Source: Salvelinus alpinus
Taxonomy: Eukaryota > Chordata > Actinopteri > Salmoniformes > Salmonidae
Direction of reading: 5' to 3'
Assembly: GCF_045679555.1 (NCBI RefSeq)
Contig: NC_092122.1
Coordinates: 7,194,694 to 7,258,693 of the forward strand
Length of the DNA stretch: 64,000 nucleotides
Under the pieces are notes generated by a model. That model worked only from the letters and a program-made list of their open reading frames with translations, made no database searches and was not told the origin of the DNA. This document shows positions 1-12,470 of this stretch, one piece after another; positions within the stretch are counted from its first letter, which is position 1, and every line of letters starts with the position of its first letter. Both the position numbers and the translations under genes were made by a program.

Positions 1-1420
1 TGCGTGCGTGCGTGCGTGTGTGTTGCATGTCTGTGTGTCCCTCCCAGCCTGTTCTGTGTGCTCGGGTCTGAGCTGCATGGCAATCCAGTCATTAGAACGG
101 CACCGCTGATTATAGACAAACACACACTCCCAGACAGCCTGCAGGATGGGACTGGGGCTGCAGGGCTGGGGCAAGGCCAGTAGATTCTACAGCTGTGCCA
201 CATCTACAGTTTACTCTCTTTGTTAGAATGGATGTTGACAAAGAATCATTGAGTAAGTGCCTAATATTGGAATACACTTCTGAATAATTTAGTGGTTGTG
301 GTTGAGAAAGGGTGTGAGAGGTTTGTGTCTTTTCGTGTCTTAAAGGCTGGGGCTGTGTTTGAACCAGGCCTGATCGATGGTTATGGATGAGACCGAGGAG
401 AGGAGGAAGAGTAGGCCAGAGGCTGCAGCACTGGATTAAAGAAACATCTCTCACACTCTCTCCTCAGAACACTGAACACTGCAGACTCACAGCGCTGCTG
501 ATACACAGATTTTACACACACGCACACACACACACATACGAACGCAGGCACACACACAACATATGCATGCATGCCTGCATGCTCACGCACACACATTATA
601 TTAATCTCATTTATTGTTTATTAATGGCTTTCATCCAATTTTGATTATTTTTATGTTGAACATTGCTGTGGTCATTTGCTGCATTCAGAGAGAGGAGAGA
701 AAGCAGGACAGTGTCAGAGGAGAGACATTCTGTTTTATCTTCTGTTTTATCATTTCATCCCTGTATACCAGCTGATGTCCTTCACTGGTCCTTTTCTCCT
801 CTTTGACAGACAGACATCTGATGCTTGTCTGATGGTGGATTGGATCTAATGGCTGACACTTGGCCTTACACTCCCCTGGTACCTCGCTGGAAAGAGCTTA
901 AAACACAGCAGGGTGTGTGTGCGTGTGTGTCTGTGCATTCGTGTGTGCGTGATGCGTCCATGTGTTTGTGTGTGTGATGCGGGGTCTCAAGGAGAAAGCC
1001 TTCAGAAGCAGGAGTTCAGTTTGCATAAACAGACATGTGGGGGTTTATAGAATAGATGGTTACACACAGAGGCTGCAACTCTCTGCAGCTCTACCTACTT
1101 CCCCCTATAACAGGCTGGCACGCTACAACCTTCAATATCAGATGAAGAAAACCTCAGCCTCTTATGGCTGGTTACTCTATTACTGCTGTTGTTAACGTGT
1201 TATTACCTGCTGTATTCATTAAGGCGCACATAGCAAACATATCAAATACAAGCATTTCTTATTGGACAAGTCCTGGTAGTTACTCACTGTTTCAGTCTGT
1301 TTGACGCCTAATGAATACAACCCTGGTTACTGTATCATCTCTTCCACCTGACCGGGGAACAGTGACAGGAAGGAGCACCACTGTTCCATTTTCATAGATG
1401 TAATGAAACTCTCCTTGCTC
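1..1420. other. Gene-poor flank, no gene recognised
   Basis: The window opens with a short (TGCG)n run, and there are imperfect CA/GT stretches near 515-600 and 915-980. Short open frames exist on both strands but none shows a recognisable domain, splice context or codon pattern. In human the gene beyond TMEM229A is GPR37; no part of it was seen here. Confidence 0.6.
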
Positions 1421-1421
1421 T

Positions 1422-1509
<88 letters not shown>

Positions 1510-1548
1510 CCTTTCTCTCTCTCTCTCCCTCTCCCTCTCTCTCTCTCC

Positions 1549-1579
<31 letters not shown>

Positions 1580-1624
1580 TCCCTCTCTCTCTCTCCCTCT
1601 CTTTCTCTATCTCTCTCTCTCTCT
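1421..1624. repeat. (CT)n microsatellite
   Basis: An almost pure CT dinucleotide tract of about 80 bp, followed by CT runs broken by CCCT and TTTCT variants, roughly 200 bp in all. The stretch 1625-2139 that follows holds nothing I recognise. Confidence 0.95.
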
Positions 1625-2139
1625 ATGCTCCAGTCTCTAGTGTGCTGAGATGTCAGTATTATGATGTGTTCTCCATAGTAATGAGCTCCATCCTACTACT
1701 TCTGTGTGCTCGAGAGCTCTTGATGCAATCCTGCAGTACATTCATTCAATAACATTCAATAGCATGTAAGCTATGATTCAAAGCAGATCATATGTAGTTC
1801 ACTTTCAAAGGTGCAATTTATGAACCCTTGATGCCATATAATCATATCATTACTCAAAGTAAATAACATGTTGACTGAATATGGAAATGGCTGTGTAGCT
1901 CAATCTGGTGCAATATTAGTTGTACATAGTGCCTGGCAAATACACTATTCATCTCGCCAGCTGCTCAGTTTGTCGGTCTTTCCTACTCTCTCTAAGTGCC
2001 TGTACAGCCGATGGATTGTTTGATGACTAATGGGAGATCACATCCCATTCCCAGGGAAGGTGTAACTCAATACCTAGTACACTAATAATCCTCCTACCCA
2101 CCCCCAACCATCAGTTAGCCAGTTGGTCATGATGTCCTT

Positions 2140-2261
2140 AAAGGAAAGTTCCACACAAAAGCATTTTTTAAATTAGTCCATAGTTGACACAGTCCCAAAA
2201 TGTTTTGCTTGTCAGCAATCAAGTTTTCAAGATATATAACTTTCAAAATACAGAAATCCGT
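2140..2261 (+). mobile_element. Left arm of an inverted-repeat element
   Basis: This block (fast landmark: ATATAACTTTCAAAATACAG, ends at 2255) reappears in reverse complement at about 3913-4025 with roughly 85-90% identity by eye. The two arms flank the LTR and SINE material in between. This suggests either an old DNA element with long inverted ends that received later insertions, or an inverted duplication. The family is not identified. Confidence 0.6.
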
Positions 2262-3692
2262 CACACCCTGATCTGTTTCACCTGTCGTTGTGCTTGTCTC
2301 CACCCCCCTCCAGGTGTCGCCCATCTTCCCCATTATCCCCTGTGTACTTATACCTGTGTTCTCTGTTTGTCTGTTGCCAGTTCATCTTGTCTTGTCAGGT
2401 CTTACCAGCGTGTTTTCCCATCTCCCTGCTTTATCAAATTCTGTTTCCTAGTAACCCCGGTTCTGACCATTCTGCCTGTCCTGACCCCGAGTCTGCCTGC
2501 CGTTCTGTACCTGCCTACCCTGACCCCGAGTCTGCCTGCCGTTCTGTACCTGCCTACCCTGACCCCGAGTCTGCCTGCCGTTCTGTACCTGCCTACCCTG
2601 ACCCCGAGTCTGCCTGCCGTTCTGTACCTGCCTACCCTGACCCCGAGTCTGCCTGCCGTTCTGTACCTGCCTACCCTGACCCCGAGTCTGCCTGCCGTTC
2701 TGTACCTGCCTACCCTGACCCCGAGTCTGCCTGCCGTTCTGTACCTGCCTACCCTGACCCCGAGTCTGCCTGCCGTTCTGTACCTGCCTACCCTGACCCC
2801 GAGTCTGCCTGCCGTTCTGTACCTGCCTACCCTGACCCCGAGTCTGCCTGCCGTTCTGTACCTGCCTACCCTGACCCCGAGTCTGCCTGCCGTTCTGTAC
2901 CTGCCTACCCTGACCACGAGTCTGCCTGCCGTTCTGTACCTGCCTACCCTGACCCCGAGTCTGCCTGCCGTTCTGTACCTGCCTGACTCTGACCAGTGTA
3001 TAAACCTCTGCCTGTCCTGACCCCGAGTCTGCCTGCCGTTCTGTACCTGCCTGACTCTGACCAGTGTATAAACCTCTGCCTGTCCTGACCCCGAGTCTGC
3101 CTGCCGTTCTGTACCTGCCTGACTCTGACCAGTGTATAAACCTCTGCCTGTCCTGACCCCGAGTCTGCCTGCCGTTCTGTACCTGCCTGACTCTGACCAG
3201 TGTATAAACCTCTGCCTGTCCTGACCCCGAGTCTGCCTGCCGTTCTGTACCTGCCTGACTCTGACCAGTGTATAAACCTCTGCCTGTCCTGACCACGAGT
3301 CTGCCTGCCGTTCTGTACCTGCCTACCCTGACCCCGAGTCTGCCTGCCGTTCTGTACCTGCCTACCCTGACCCCGAGTCTGCCTGCCGTTCTGTACCTGC
3401 CTACCCTGACCCCGAGTCTGCCTGCCGTTCTGTACCTGCCTGACTCTGACCCCGAGTCTGCCTGCCGTTCTGTACCTGCCTGACCCTGACCCCGAGTCTG
3501 CCTGCCGTTCTGTACCTGCCTGACTCTGACCAGTGTATAAACCTCTGCCTGTCCTGGCCCCGAGTCTGCCTGCTGTTCTGTACCTTATTGACTCTGCCCT
3601 GGATTACGGACCTCTGCCTGCCTTTGACCTGTCTTTTGCCTGCCCCCTGTTTGGGTCAATAAACATCTGTGACTCTAGCTGTCTGCATCTGG
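2262..3692 (+). mobile_element. Gypsy-type LTR with expanded internal minisatellite
   Basis: The left end (CACACCCTGATCTGTTTCAC) and following 180 bp match the second LTR copy at 35879-36325, including the CCCCTGTGTA(C/T)TTATACCTG TATA-like stretch. The right end carries the same LTR tail with an AATAAA at 3658-3663 and a TCTGCATCTGGGTCTT end. Between these two LTR parts, the short CTGACC...GTACCTGCC motif present a few times in the other copy has expanded to over 1 kb. No gag or pol sequence is adjacent, so this is a solo LTR or fragment. Gypsy assignment is from memory of fish LTRs starting TGTCACGCCCTGA. Confidence 0.7.
2478..3570 (+). repeat. 39-bp and 68-bp minisatellite inside the LTR
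   Basis: Twelve or so near-identical 39-bp units (core CCCGAGTCTGCCTGCCGTTC) run to about 2985. Then about four 68-bp units follow, in which the 39-bp core is joined to GACCAGTGTATAAACCTC; GTGTATA recurs at 2996, 3064, 3132 and 3200. Four more 39-bp units and a degenerate tail close the array. Since 39 is a multiple of three, the array is open in several frames; those frames are not genes. Confidence 0.95.
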
Positions 3693-3694
3693 GT

Positions 3695-3825
3695 CTTTAA
3701 AAAAAATATATATATTATTATTTAACTAGGCAAGTCAGTTAAGAACAAATTCTTATTTACAATGACGGCCTAGGAACAGTGGGTTAACTGCCTTGTTCAG
3801 GGGCAGAACGACAGAACTTATCCTG
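3695..3825 (-). mobile_element. Salmonid SINE 3' fragment
   Basis: The sequence TTTAACTAGGCAAGTCAGTTAAG with ATTTACAATGACGGCC is the reverse complement of the conserved 3' part of HpaI-type salmonid SINEs. It is joined to GTGGGTTAACTGCCTTGTTC, found in another common salmonid repeat. The tRNA-like head is missing. Confidence 0.7.
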
Positions 3826-3829
3826 AGAA

Positions 3830-3922
3830 CTTAAAATCATCCCCCTTATGATCCATTTTGCATCATACGATGCAAAACGCAGCATCATATCATGCAAAAT
3901 GCATCATAAGGGGATGATTTCT
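3830..3922. repeat. Near-perfect palindrome
   Basis: AAAATCATCCCCCTTATGAT at 3832 is mirrored by ATCATAAGGGGATGATTT at its right edge, with ATTTTGCATCAT / ATGATGCAAAAT-type complementarity continuing inward. The stretch can fold into a hairpin of about 40 bp stem. It directly adjoins the right inverted arm. Confidence 0.8.
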
Positions 3923-4025
3923 GTATTTTGAAAGTTGCATATCTTGAAAACTTGATTGCTGACATGCAAAACATTTTGGGACTATGACAACAATGGACGA
4001 ATGAAACAAATACCAAAACAGTGGG
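3913..4025 (-). mobile_element. Right arm of the inverted-repeat element
   Basis: Reverse-complement partner of the arm at 2140-2261. It shares ATTTCTGTATTTTGAAAGTT, TTGAAAACTTGATTGCTGAC and AAACATTTTGGGACT in the same order. Confidence 0.6.
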
Positions 4026-4175
4026 TGGAGGTATCCTTTACCACAGTGACTGACCTCCCTGTTATCCTCTATAGCCTCTGACAGGAAGACTATACCTGAT
4101 GATAGAGAATAATAGAGATATCCTCTGGCTTAGTGAGGGCTGCTTGGAATACAAAGGCAATACATATGCAATATA

Positions 4176-4718
4176 CACTGAGTGTACAAAACATTAGGAA
4201 CACCTTCCTAATATTGAGTTGCACCCCCTTTTGCCCTCAGAACAGCCTCAATTCATCGGCGCATGGACTTTACAAGGTGTTCGAAAGCATTCCACAGGGA
4301 TGCTGGCCCATGTTGACTCCAATGCTTCCCACAGTTGTGTCAAGTTGGCTGGATGTCCTTTGGGTGGTGGACCATTCTTGATACACACGGGGAAACTGTT
4401 GAGCGTGAAAAACCCAGCAGCGTAGCAGTTCTTGACACACTTAAACCGGTGCGCCTGGCACCTACTACCATACCCTGTTCCAAGGCAAGTAAATATTTTG
4501 TCTTGCCCATTCACCCTCTGAATGGTATACACACACAATACATGGCTCAATTGTCTCAAGGATTATAAATCCTTCTTTAACCTGTCTCCTCCCCTTCATC
4601 TACACTGATTGAAGTGGATTTAACAAGTGACATCAATAAGGGATCATAGCTTTCACCTGGATTCACCTGGTCAGTCTATGTGATGGAAATAGCCGGTGTT
4701 CCTAATGTTTTGTACTCA
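4176..4718 (-). mobile_element. Tc1/mariner-like non-autonomous element
   Basis: The ends are inverted repeats (CACTGAGTGTACAAAACATT at the left; the same GTACAAAACATTAGGAACAC in reverse at the right), flanked by TA dinucleotides at 4174-4175 and 4719-4720. On the - strand a short frame (4248-4559) contains [16 protein letters not shown], typical of the C-terminal end of fish Tc1-type transposases. The rest of the transposase is deleted. A relative lies at 38155-39197. Confidence 0.75.
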
Positions 4719-4737
4719 TAACGTACATGCTTTAAAC

Positions 4738-4992
4738 ATGAACAGAGACATTTAAACATGAACAGAGACATTTAAACATGAACAGAGACATTTAAACATG
4801 AACAGAGACATTTAAACAGAGACATTTAAACATGAACAGAGACATTTAAACATGAACAGAGACATTTAAACAGAGACATTTAAACAGAGACATTTAAACA
4901 TGAACAGAGACATTTAAACATGAACAGAGACATTTAAACATGAACAGAGACATTTAAACATGAACAGAGACATTTAAACATGAACAGAGAGT
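4738..4992 (+). repeat. 20-bp tandem repeat
   Basis: About 13 units of CATTTAAACATGAACAGAGA; in three places the ACATGA part is missing, giving a 13-bp unit. It starts about 20 bp beyond the preceding transposon end. The stretch 4993-5588 holds nothing recognised. Confidence 0.95.
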
Positions 4993-5585
4993 GGCCCTGC
5001 TAGGGAAATGTCTGGCAGCTCCACAAACAAGATGTACTGTACTGTAGCTCCATAAGGGAGTTGTACGGTGTAGCTAATGTATTCTACTTTTCACAGGGTG
5101 AAAGTTCATCTTCAGAGCTGATCACAGAGATAGGAAACAACAGGCTGAATCAGAGTGTAGCCTTTGCGGAACCTCTTACCTACCCACACGCTGTTTTTTA
5201 CAACAAACAAACACACACAGGAGAAATACACATACACGCACGCATACACACACACACACACACGAGCAGTCACTCTGCTTTTGTAGTCAGAATGCCCAAG
5301 GAGCACATTAGAAGGAGTGTGTGTTTTATTTTCTTATCTGTTGAGAGCAGAGACACATCTCTATCTACCTCTCTATTATAAGAAACAGCATCTCTGCTAG
5401 ACATCTCTATTCTCTATCATCAGACTGCTGCATTTCTACACTGACACTGACTGAATACTGGGTGGTCCTCTGTTTCACATCACAGTAACTCAACACAAAG
5501 ACAATAACTAAAGTACAGCTGAGCTAGCAGCCATAGAGTGAGCCATAAAGCCTCAGCGCCAAGAGCAGAGCTCACTAATAAGGTT

Positions 5586-5829
<244 letters not shown>

Positions 5830-6479
5830 GTTGATGATCCAGAACCATATCACTACCGGACTAATAGTATGCCCCTGCCCACGGCTGCCAGAGCCAATCA
5901 AAGGATGACACACACTCATAGAGAAACTGTATCCCATAGCAGCGCCTCTGACCCGCATCACCTGTCAGAGATCCCCTGAATTAATAAACAAAAATAGAGG
6001 ATGTTCCATTCATCTACCTCGCCTCCCTTACTGACGCGCCCTCAAAGATCTGAGAGGACTGGATAAGTGTCAATAAAATGGTGGACCCACCCTCTGACCT
6101 ATCAAGAGTCTAGGCTAGTGGCATACATCCTACTCCTCAGGGGGAGTGACACAGTGCAGTGCACAGGAATAGAGGGGATGTTATGGATGTAGGGAATCAG
6201 AATGCAGAGACAGACTCAGCCCACAGGAAGTCTGTCTCAGTGTCTGCGACCTCTGGGGTGACCTCTGGGGTGAACAGCAAACAGTCTCGTCCTCCAGTCC
6301 TGCTCTGCCTGTCTCGACAAAGGGATACAGAAAGAGACTGAGGACAGAGTGAGGAGAGAGGGCAGAGGGCTAGCTAACTGGAGGGAGATGGAGAGGGCAC
6401 AAGGCTAATTAGTGGTAGACAGATAGAGAGCAGAGGCATAGTGCTAATGGCCTGACGAGGACCGTTTGGCATGATCAAG

Positions 6480-6690
6480 TATTCAGGGGGAGAGAGAGAT
6501 GGTGAGGAGGGAGGGGAGAGGAGGGGAAGGGAGGAAGGTAAGGTGAGAAGGGGGTGAAGCAGTGTGTTGTTTTTCTGGGAAGAGGGGGAGGATGGAGAAG
6601 TAGAAGGATGAGGTAGTGTAAGAGTTGTGTTTCAGTGAGGAGGGGGTGAGGTGAGGAGTGGGTGAGTAGGGGTGAGGCAGGGTTACTGCA
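6480..6690 (+). repeat. Purine-rich (GA/GGA) tract
   Basis: About 200 bp of strongly strand-biased G/A sequence with many GGAGG and GGGGAG runs. It has no unit structure. The opposite strand reads as low-complexity Ser/Pro/Leu frames that I do not regard as genes. Confidence 0.7.
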
Positions 6691-7605
6691 GAGTGTTGTG
6701 TTACTGTGACCAGGCCCTCTAAGCCCCCGGAGGTGAGCAGAATTCCTAATGAGTTCTGAACTGTCAACAAGACTCGAGATCCACACTCGGGAATTCTGCT
6801 GCTTCCTATCAGGAATTATATTCTCTAACAGGAAGCGTCCACCCTCCCACTCCCCTCGCTCTCGCTACACAGACATACAAACACACACCGTACACTTGAC
6901 GCACGCACAAACACACACACCACAGACACACACACACACAGACACACACCTCCCTCAGCCCATCCCCTCTGTGCCTGAGGGATAAAGCTAGGCGCTCGGC
7001 TAGACCAACGAATAACAGCTCAAATTGGAGGAAATGGGATCTAAAATTACATTTCAGAGAGTCTCATTGAAAGTGCATGCCTGCGACCTGGTTAGATTCA
7101 TATTAAGACTCAATATCCTGTAGGGACATCAGAAATATTAGTCAAGCATCACGTAGCAATATAACATCTGCCCATTCACGTCCCTTTGATCAGGTTATAG
7201 AGACAGAGAGGCTGAGAAAATGGAATGGTAATGGGGTTACAATATTATGCACCTCATGTAGATACATCCTAATATATCTGCAGTCAAAAAGATTCACTGT
7301 CGTGAAAAAATGGAAGGCAGGTCGAATTAACCTCACCCCATGTTTTGTCCCCCGCACACATTGACTCATGTTTAAGAATAGTAATGACGGTAATGAGACA
7401 TTATTTGTCATAGTCTATAAAGAGTATAGGTGTAACAATATCAGGTTTGATATATCAATGAATTGATGACAGAGCTGTAGAGAAGACAGGGCCCTGCCCA
7501 AGCCACCAGATATAATATGGTACACTGACTCCACCTACTGGTAACAGTAGAGATGGCAGATTCCCCATTGATACAATAATAGTGTCAGAGAGAGAGTGAG
7601 TGAAT

Positions 7606-7758
<153 letters not shown>

Positions 7759-8400
7759 TAATCTCTGTAGACCACAGTCCACACTCTGTTTTATCCCAGC
7801 TATCTCTTTCACAAACAAACCATCTTGTGTCTATCAGACAGTGTCCTATCAGACAATGCCAACTAAACCCACACGGTCCAACTAACCCCCTCGTCTGCAC
7901 TCCAGCCACTGAACCACTCACTAAAGACTACATGATGACACTCCGGCAAGTCAACCCAACCAGAACATCATCACCTTATTAGGGGGCAGAAGCTATTCAA
8001 AGCAAACTCATCAGCACCATACTGTGGCCAAACAGACACATTGCAGTTAACTGGACTTATTTTGCTCAATTCCGACATGCCCCTTCTCCCTGAAGTGTGC
8101 ACTCATTCACCCCAGAGATGGACAGTACTTCTGTTACATGTATTTGATATATGTATTTCAACTACTTCTGAGTATTTAGTCATTTGTATTACACTGGGCT
8201 GAACTACACTCCAATGGATTTTGTAACAAGATACCGTCCAGAACTGTAATTTGTATTTTCAAAATACTAAATACTTTTCTATGCTAATTTTTTTATTGTG
8301 GTTCGCAATTTTGCCCACCCCTTTTCACCTTGCATTGGTATCAGAAGTCTGATGGCACCATGGTGGGATAAGAGCATCTGCTAAATTAACTAAATATATA

Positions 8401-9494
8401 CTGATCATAAATATAAACTCAACATGCAACAATTTCAAAAATGTCACTGAGTTACAGTTCATAATAAGGAAATCTGTCACTAGAAATAAATTCATTAGGC
8501 CCTACTTTATGGATTTCATATGACTGGGAATACAGATATGCATCTGTTGGTCAAACACCTTAAAAAAAGGATCTGAAAACCAGTCAGTATCTGGTGTGAC
8601 CACCATTTGCCTCATGCAGAGCGACACATCTCCTTTGCATAGAGTTATTCAGGCTGTTGATTGTGTCCTGTGGAATGTTGTCTCACTCCTCTTCAATGGC
8701 TGTGTGAAGTTGCTGGATATTGGCGGGAACTGGAACACGCTGTCACACAAGACGATCCAGAGCAGCCCAAACATGCTCAATGGGAGACATGTCTGGTGAG
8801 TATGCATGCCCTGGAAGAACTGATGCATTTTCAGCTTCCAGGAATTGTGTACAGATTCTTACGACATGGGGCTGTGTATTATTACGCTGAAACATGAGGT
8901 GATGGCGGCGGATGAATGGCACGACAATGGGCCTCAGGATCTCATCACGGTATCTCTGTACATTCAAATTGCCATTGATAAAATGCAATTGTGTTCTTTG
9001 TTCGTAGCTTATGTCTGCCCATACCATAACCCCACCGTCACCATGGGACACTCGGTTCACAACGTTGACATCAGCAAACCACTCGCCCACACGACTCCAT
9101 ACACAGGGCCTGCGGTTGTCAGGCCCTTAGGACGTAAAGCCAAATTCTCTAAAACAACGTAGCAAAGATGAATGAATATGAATTTCACGCTCCCTCAAAA
9201 CTTGAGACATCTGTGGCATTAAGTTGTGTGACAAAACTGCACAATTTAGAGTGGCCTTTTATTGTCCCCAGAACGAAGTGCACCTGTTGCTGTTTAATCA
9301 GCTTCTCAATATGGCACACTTGTCAAGTGGATGGATTATCTTGGCAAAGGAGAAATGTAAAGGAGGGATGTAAGCAATTGTGAGCACAAAATTTGAGAGA
9401 AATAAGCTTTTTGTGCATATGGAACATAGATATTTTTATTTCAGCTCATGAAACATGGGACCAACACTTGTTGAGTTTATATTTTTGTTCAGTG
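8401..9494 (-). mobile_element. Tc1/mariner-like element, defective
   Basis: The left end (CTGATCATAAATATAAACTC) and right end (reverse of CACTGAACAAAAATATAAAC) are inverted repeats flanked by TA. On the - strand a 115-residue open piece (8743-9090) carries VMVWADIS, a remnant of the second catalytic block and MSPIEHVWAALDR, typical of the last acidic block of Tc1 transposases. About 1.1 kb long and lacking the DNA-binding half, it is not functional. Confidence 0.85.
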
Positions 9495-9607
9495 TAAATG
9501 CATTTGCAGAAAGCATTTGCAGTATTATTCTAATGAGTTCCGGCCAGAAACAAGGCCAATAATAATACCCAGTGTGCTTTGCAGTTCATTTTGGTTCATT
9601 TTCACAT

Positions 9608-9672
9608 ATACATTTACATTTAGGCAATTTAGCAGACACCCTTATCCAGAGTGACTTACAGTCAGTGTATTC
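9608..9672 (+). repeat. Short teleost interspersed repeat
   Basis: TTTAGGCAATTTAGCAGACA followed by CCCTTATCCAGAGTGACTTAC resembles a very common teleost repeat core. I recognise the motif but cannot place the family. From 9673 to 10624 nothing else was recognised. Confidence 0.5.
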
Positions 9673-10624
9673 AACTAAGGAAGATAAACAAGAACATATC
9701 ACAGTCATAGCAAGTAAAACAGTTCTGTAATCGTTACTGAGAATGTTGTTGCTGTTCAGGCCGGCTACTTACAAATGTATTTCTGTATTTTAAAATACAA
9801 AATACAAGTATTTTGTGGTTCACTTTGATTAGTTGATCTTTATGGTATTTTGTCATTCTATTTGGTCATTTTTGCCCATTCCCGATTCACCCCAGGCATA
9901 AGCCTACATATCTGAATGCTCTCGCGGAGGAGGGTTGGTCAACATGCAGTCGCCAAGTCTGCCATATGTCTGACAACAATCTGATGCTTTTAAATCCCTG
10001 AGGGGGAGTGAGTCAGTACAGGTTTCCGGGAGAGAGGGGAGAGTCTGAATTGGGCTACAAGTCTGGACTGTTGAGCTGTAAACTATGTAGACAGACTGTG
10101 CAGTTGAGTTGAAGGACATGTTTGTCAGCCTAGTCTATACAAAAATATATTTTTGACAAATAACATTGCAGCTGCAGATGAGAGTCTGCATTTATCCAGT
10201 CAAAGCGTCCTTAACATCTGATCCAAGACACCTGTGTGTCCTTTGTGCCAGTGGGTGTTAATATCACAGTAATATCACATTAAAAGCAGGGCCCAGTAAC
10301 CTGTTAATACCTCAGTAATAGCAGGCTATAGGTCCCAGAGAGAGACATTTGAACACACTGAGTGAGTTAACATAAATCGTGGAGCAGAGGCTTGTGGGAA
10401 ACATAGTTACCTAGGAAACTGAGAAATCCTGCACATGATACCATCCCAAAATACTGTCTGGGACCAAACTGCAGTAGCCTAGGATATTTCATCTTTCTAG
10501 GTCAGGATTTGTATAGTGGTACACTAGGCTAAAGAAAGATTTACAGTAGTGTATATTAATTAAGCCATTATGCCAGGCCTACAGACCTAGGGCTACTGGG
10601 AGATTATATTGCTCAATTATGTCT

Positions 10625-10856
10625 TTTTATTTTATTTAACCTTTATTTAACTAGGCAAGTCAGTTAAAAACGAATTCTAATTTACAATGACGGCCTACCC
10701 CGGCCAAACTCAGACGACGCTGGGCCAATTGTGCACCGCCCTATGGGACTCCTAATCACAGCCGGATGTGATTCAGCCTGGATTCAAACCAGGGACTGTA
10801 GTGTCAGCTCTTACACTGAGATGCAGTGCCATAGACCACTGCGCCACTCTGGAGCC
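10625..10856 (-). mobile_element. HpaI-type SINE (tRNA-derived)
   Basis: Read on the - strand it starts GGCTCCAGAGTGGCGCAGTG (A-box), carries a B-box around GGTTTGAATCC, then the salmonid-specific body (AGTCCCATAGGGCGGTGCAC, GGCCCAGCGTCGTC) and ends in AGTTAAATAAAGGTTAAAT. This is the classic salmonid HpaI family layout, nearly full length, and is the best taxonomic marker in the window. Confidence 0.9.
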
Positions 10857-11600
10857 AAAAAGTACTCAAATGATAAATTCATAATATGGCCTATAGGCTA
10901 GCATGCCATTATAAATCGATGACAGATGTTTGTTTGACATTTCAGATGGCCACATGACCGTTAAACCAGCGGGATGTTAGGTCACTACCCACTACTGTAT
11001 AGTTTAGTCGCGTCATATGCGGAACTTGCGTTTTTTCTCCCATGTCACGCCCCCTCCGCCGCGCTCAATTATTCTCCTCTCTTTGCTGCGGAGAGGGGAA
11101 GAGGCGAAGCGAGAGGGTTTACTCCGCCCAAAATGTGTCCATGAAAATAAGTGAGAAATGTTTGTATGGCGGTCAACGAGAGCGTGTCAAATTTGGTCAA
11201 CAGAAAATGTAATTGGTAATTTGCTACATGAGGCTTATTTGGTCTAAGATATGTTTTATAATGGTTAGGTTGTTGTTACAAATGCGCTGATATAAGTGGA
11301 CACACGTGGCATTTCGGCAACTAAAAAAAAAAAACTTTATCGCAGAGTTTGAAAACCCAGAGGCGTTGTTTCTTTAGTTGTTCATTTTCTAAATAAATCT
11401 AAAGGCACAACCTAGATTCAAGCCAATATCTTAAGTAGTTGAAAATGTCATTACTCCGACCTTGTGAAAGTGACAAAGTGACACGTTTTATTTTTTATCA
11501 AAAACTTTATATCGAGGGAGTGCCTTTGATTTGCACATGCGCAGTTCGGCGCGAAACGACCAATTGACCCGATAACATGTTTTTGCGCATGAGTTCAGCT
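10857..11600. other. Non-coding stretch, no feature recognised
   Basis: It contains a CpG-bearing section near 11010-11130 (GCCCCCTCCGCCGCGCTCAA, GGAGAGGGGAAGAGGCGAAG) and another near 11540-11570. These could be regulatory or part of an old repeat; no promoter motif is clear. Confidence 0.4.
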
Positions 11601-11609
11601 ACCCATTAT

Positions 11610-12470
11610 TTCATTTATTTTTTATTGAACAGTAACATGCAAAACACACACAAAAAAACAGAACAGCCAGAGCGATTCCACAAAGAAATAAGGAAAACTT
11701 TAAAAAAAAATACAAATCCACATTATATCAATTCAAATACAGACATGTAGCGAATACATTTTTAAGACATTTTGTTTTGTGTACGTTTTAATGATTCTAA
11801 ATAGTTTTCCAAATCAGATTTTTAAAAATAAGAAAAGGGCCTTTTTCTTCATAGATTTTGATTTGTGCATGAAAAATGTTCCTAATAAAAGAAAGAGATT
11901 TATGACATACTCACGTCCAATTGTGGAATCAGTGTAGTAAAATAATATGTCAAACTTAGATATTTCAATGGTTGTATGCATTTTGTTGCCAAGATATAGT
12001 TTTACATCAGTCCAGAACACTTCACTATGTAAACAATAACAGAATAAGTGTTCAATAGATTCGGTTTCTAGTTCACAAAAACTGCACTCACTGTTAACAT
12101 CAGGTATATATTTAGAAATCAATATTTTACACGGGTAGAATCTATGTATAATCTTTAAAGGAGACCTCGTTTACTTTATTGGTCGCCATAAATGTGTGTG
12201 GCGTGAGTCAAGCACGGCGCCAGTTTACATCAAACGATGAAGCCCAACAAAATATCACAGAGGGAATAGACATCCTGTAGAAAATATCCCTTAATAAACG
12301 ATTGTTACATTTCTTATCTAGTAAACCTATGCCATTCACGTGGATATCGCTTACAAAAGGAGTTATTCCAAAATATGCATTATTCTGAAGTAAAGATTTT
12401 ATCCCACTGGGTATAGCTTTTATAACCGTGTCATATTCCTTGCTTGAAACCTCAAAGTTGTATCTAGGAA
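11610..12470 (-). mobile_element. L1-type LINE ORF2 3' fragment
   Basis: On the - strand the translation reads, with small breaks, from IKAIPSGIKSLLQNNAYFG near 12420 through DKKCNNRLLRDIFY to a 102-residue open end (11814-12122). That end contains CSFCELETESIEHLF, a C-x2-C...H pattern of the C-terminal zinc-finger-like domain of L1 ORF2. Reverse transcriptase proper is missing (5'-truncated insertion). A-rich sequence near 11640-11710 on the opposite strand fits the 3' side. It ends just upstream of tmem229a. Confidence 0.75.

Noticed and set aside
2184-3483. Repetitive open frames on both strands over the LTR minisatellite
   Set aside because: The unit length (39 bp) is a multiple of three, so every frame without a stop in the unit stays open; the DNA is LTR-derived.
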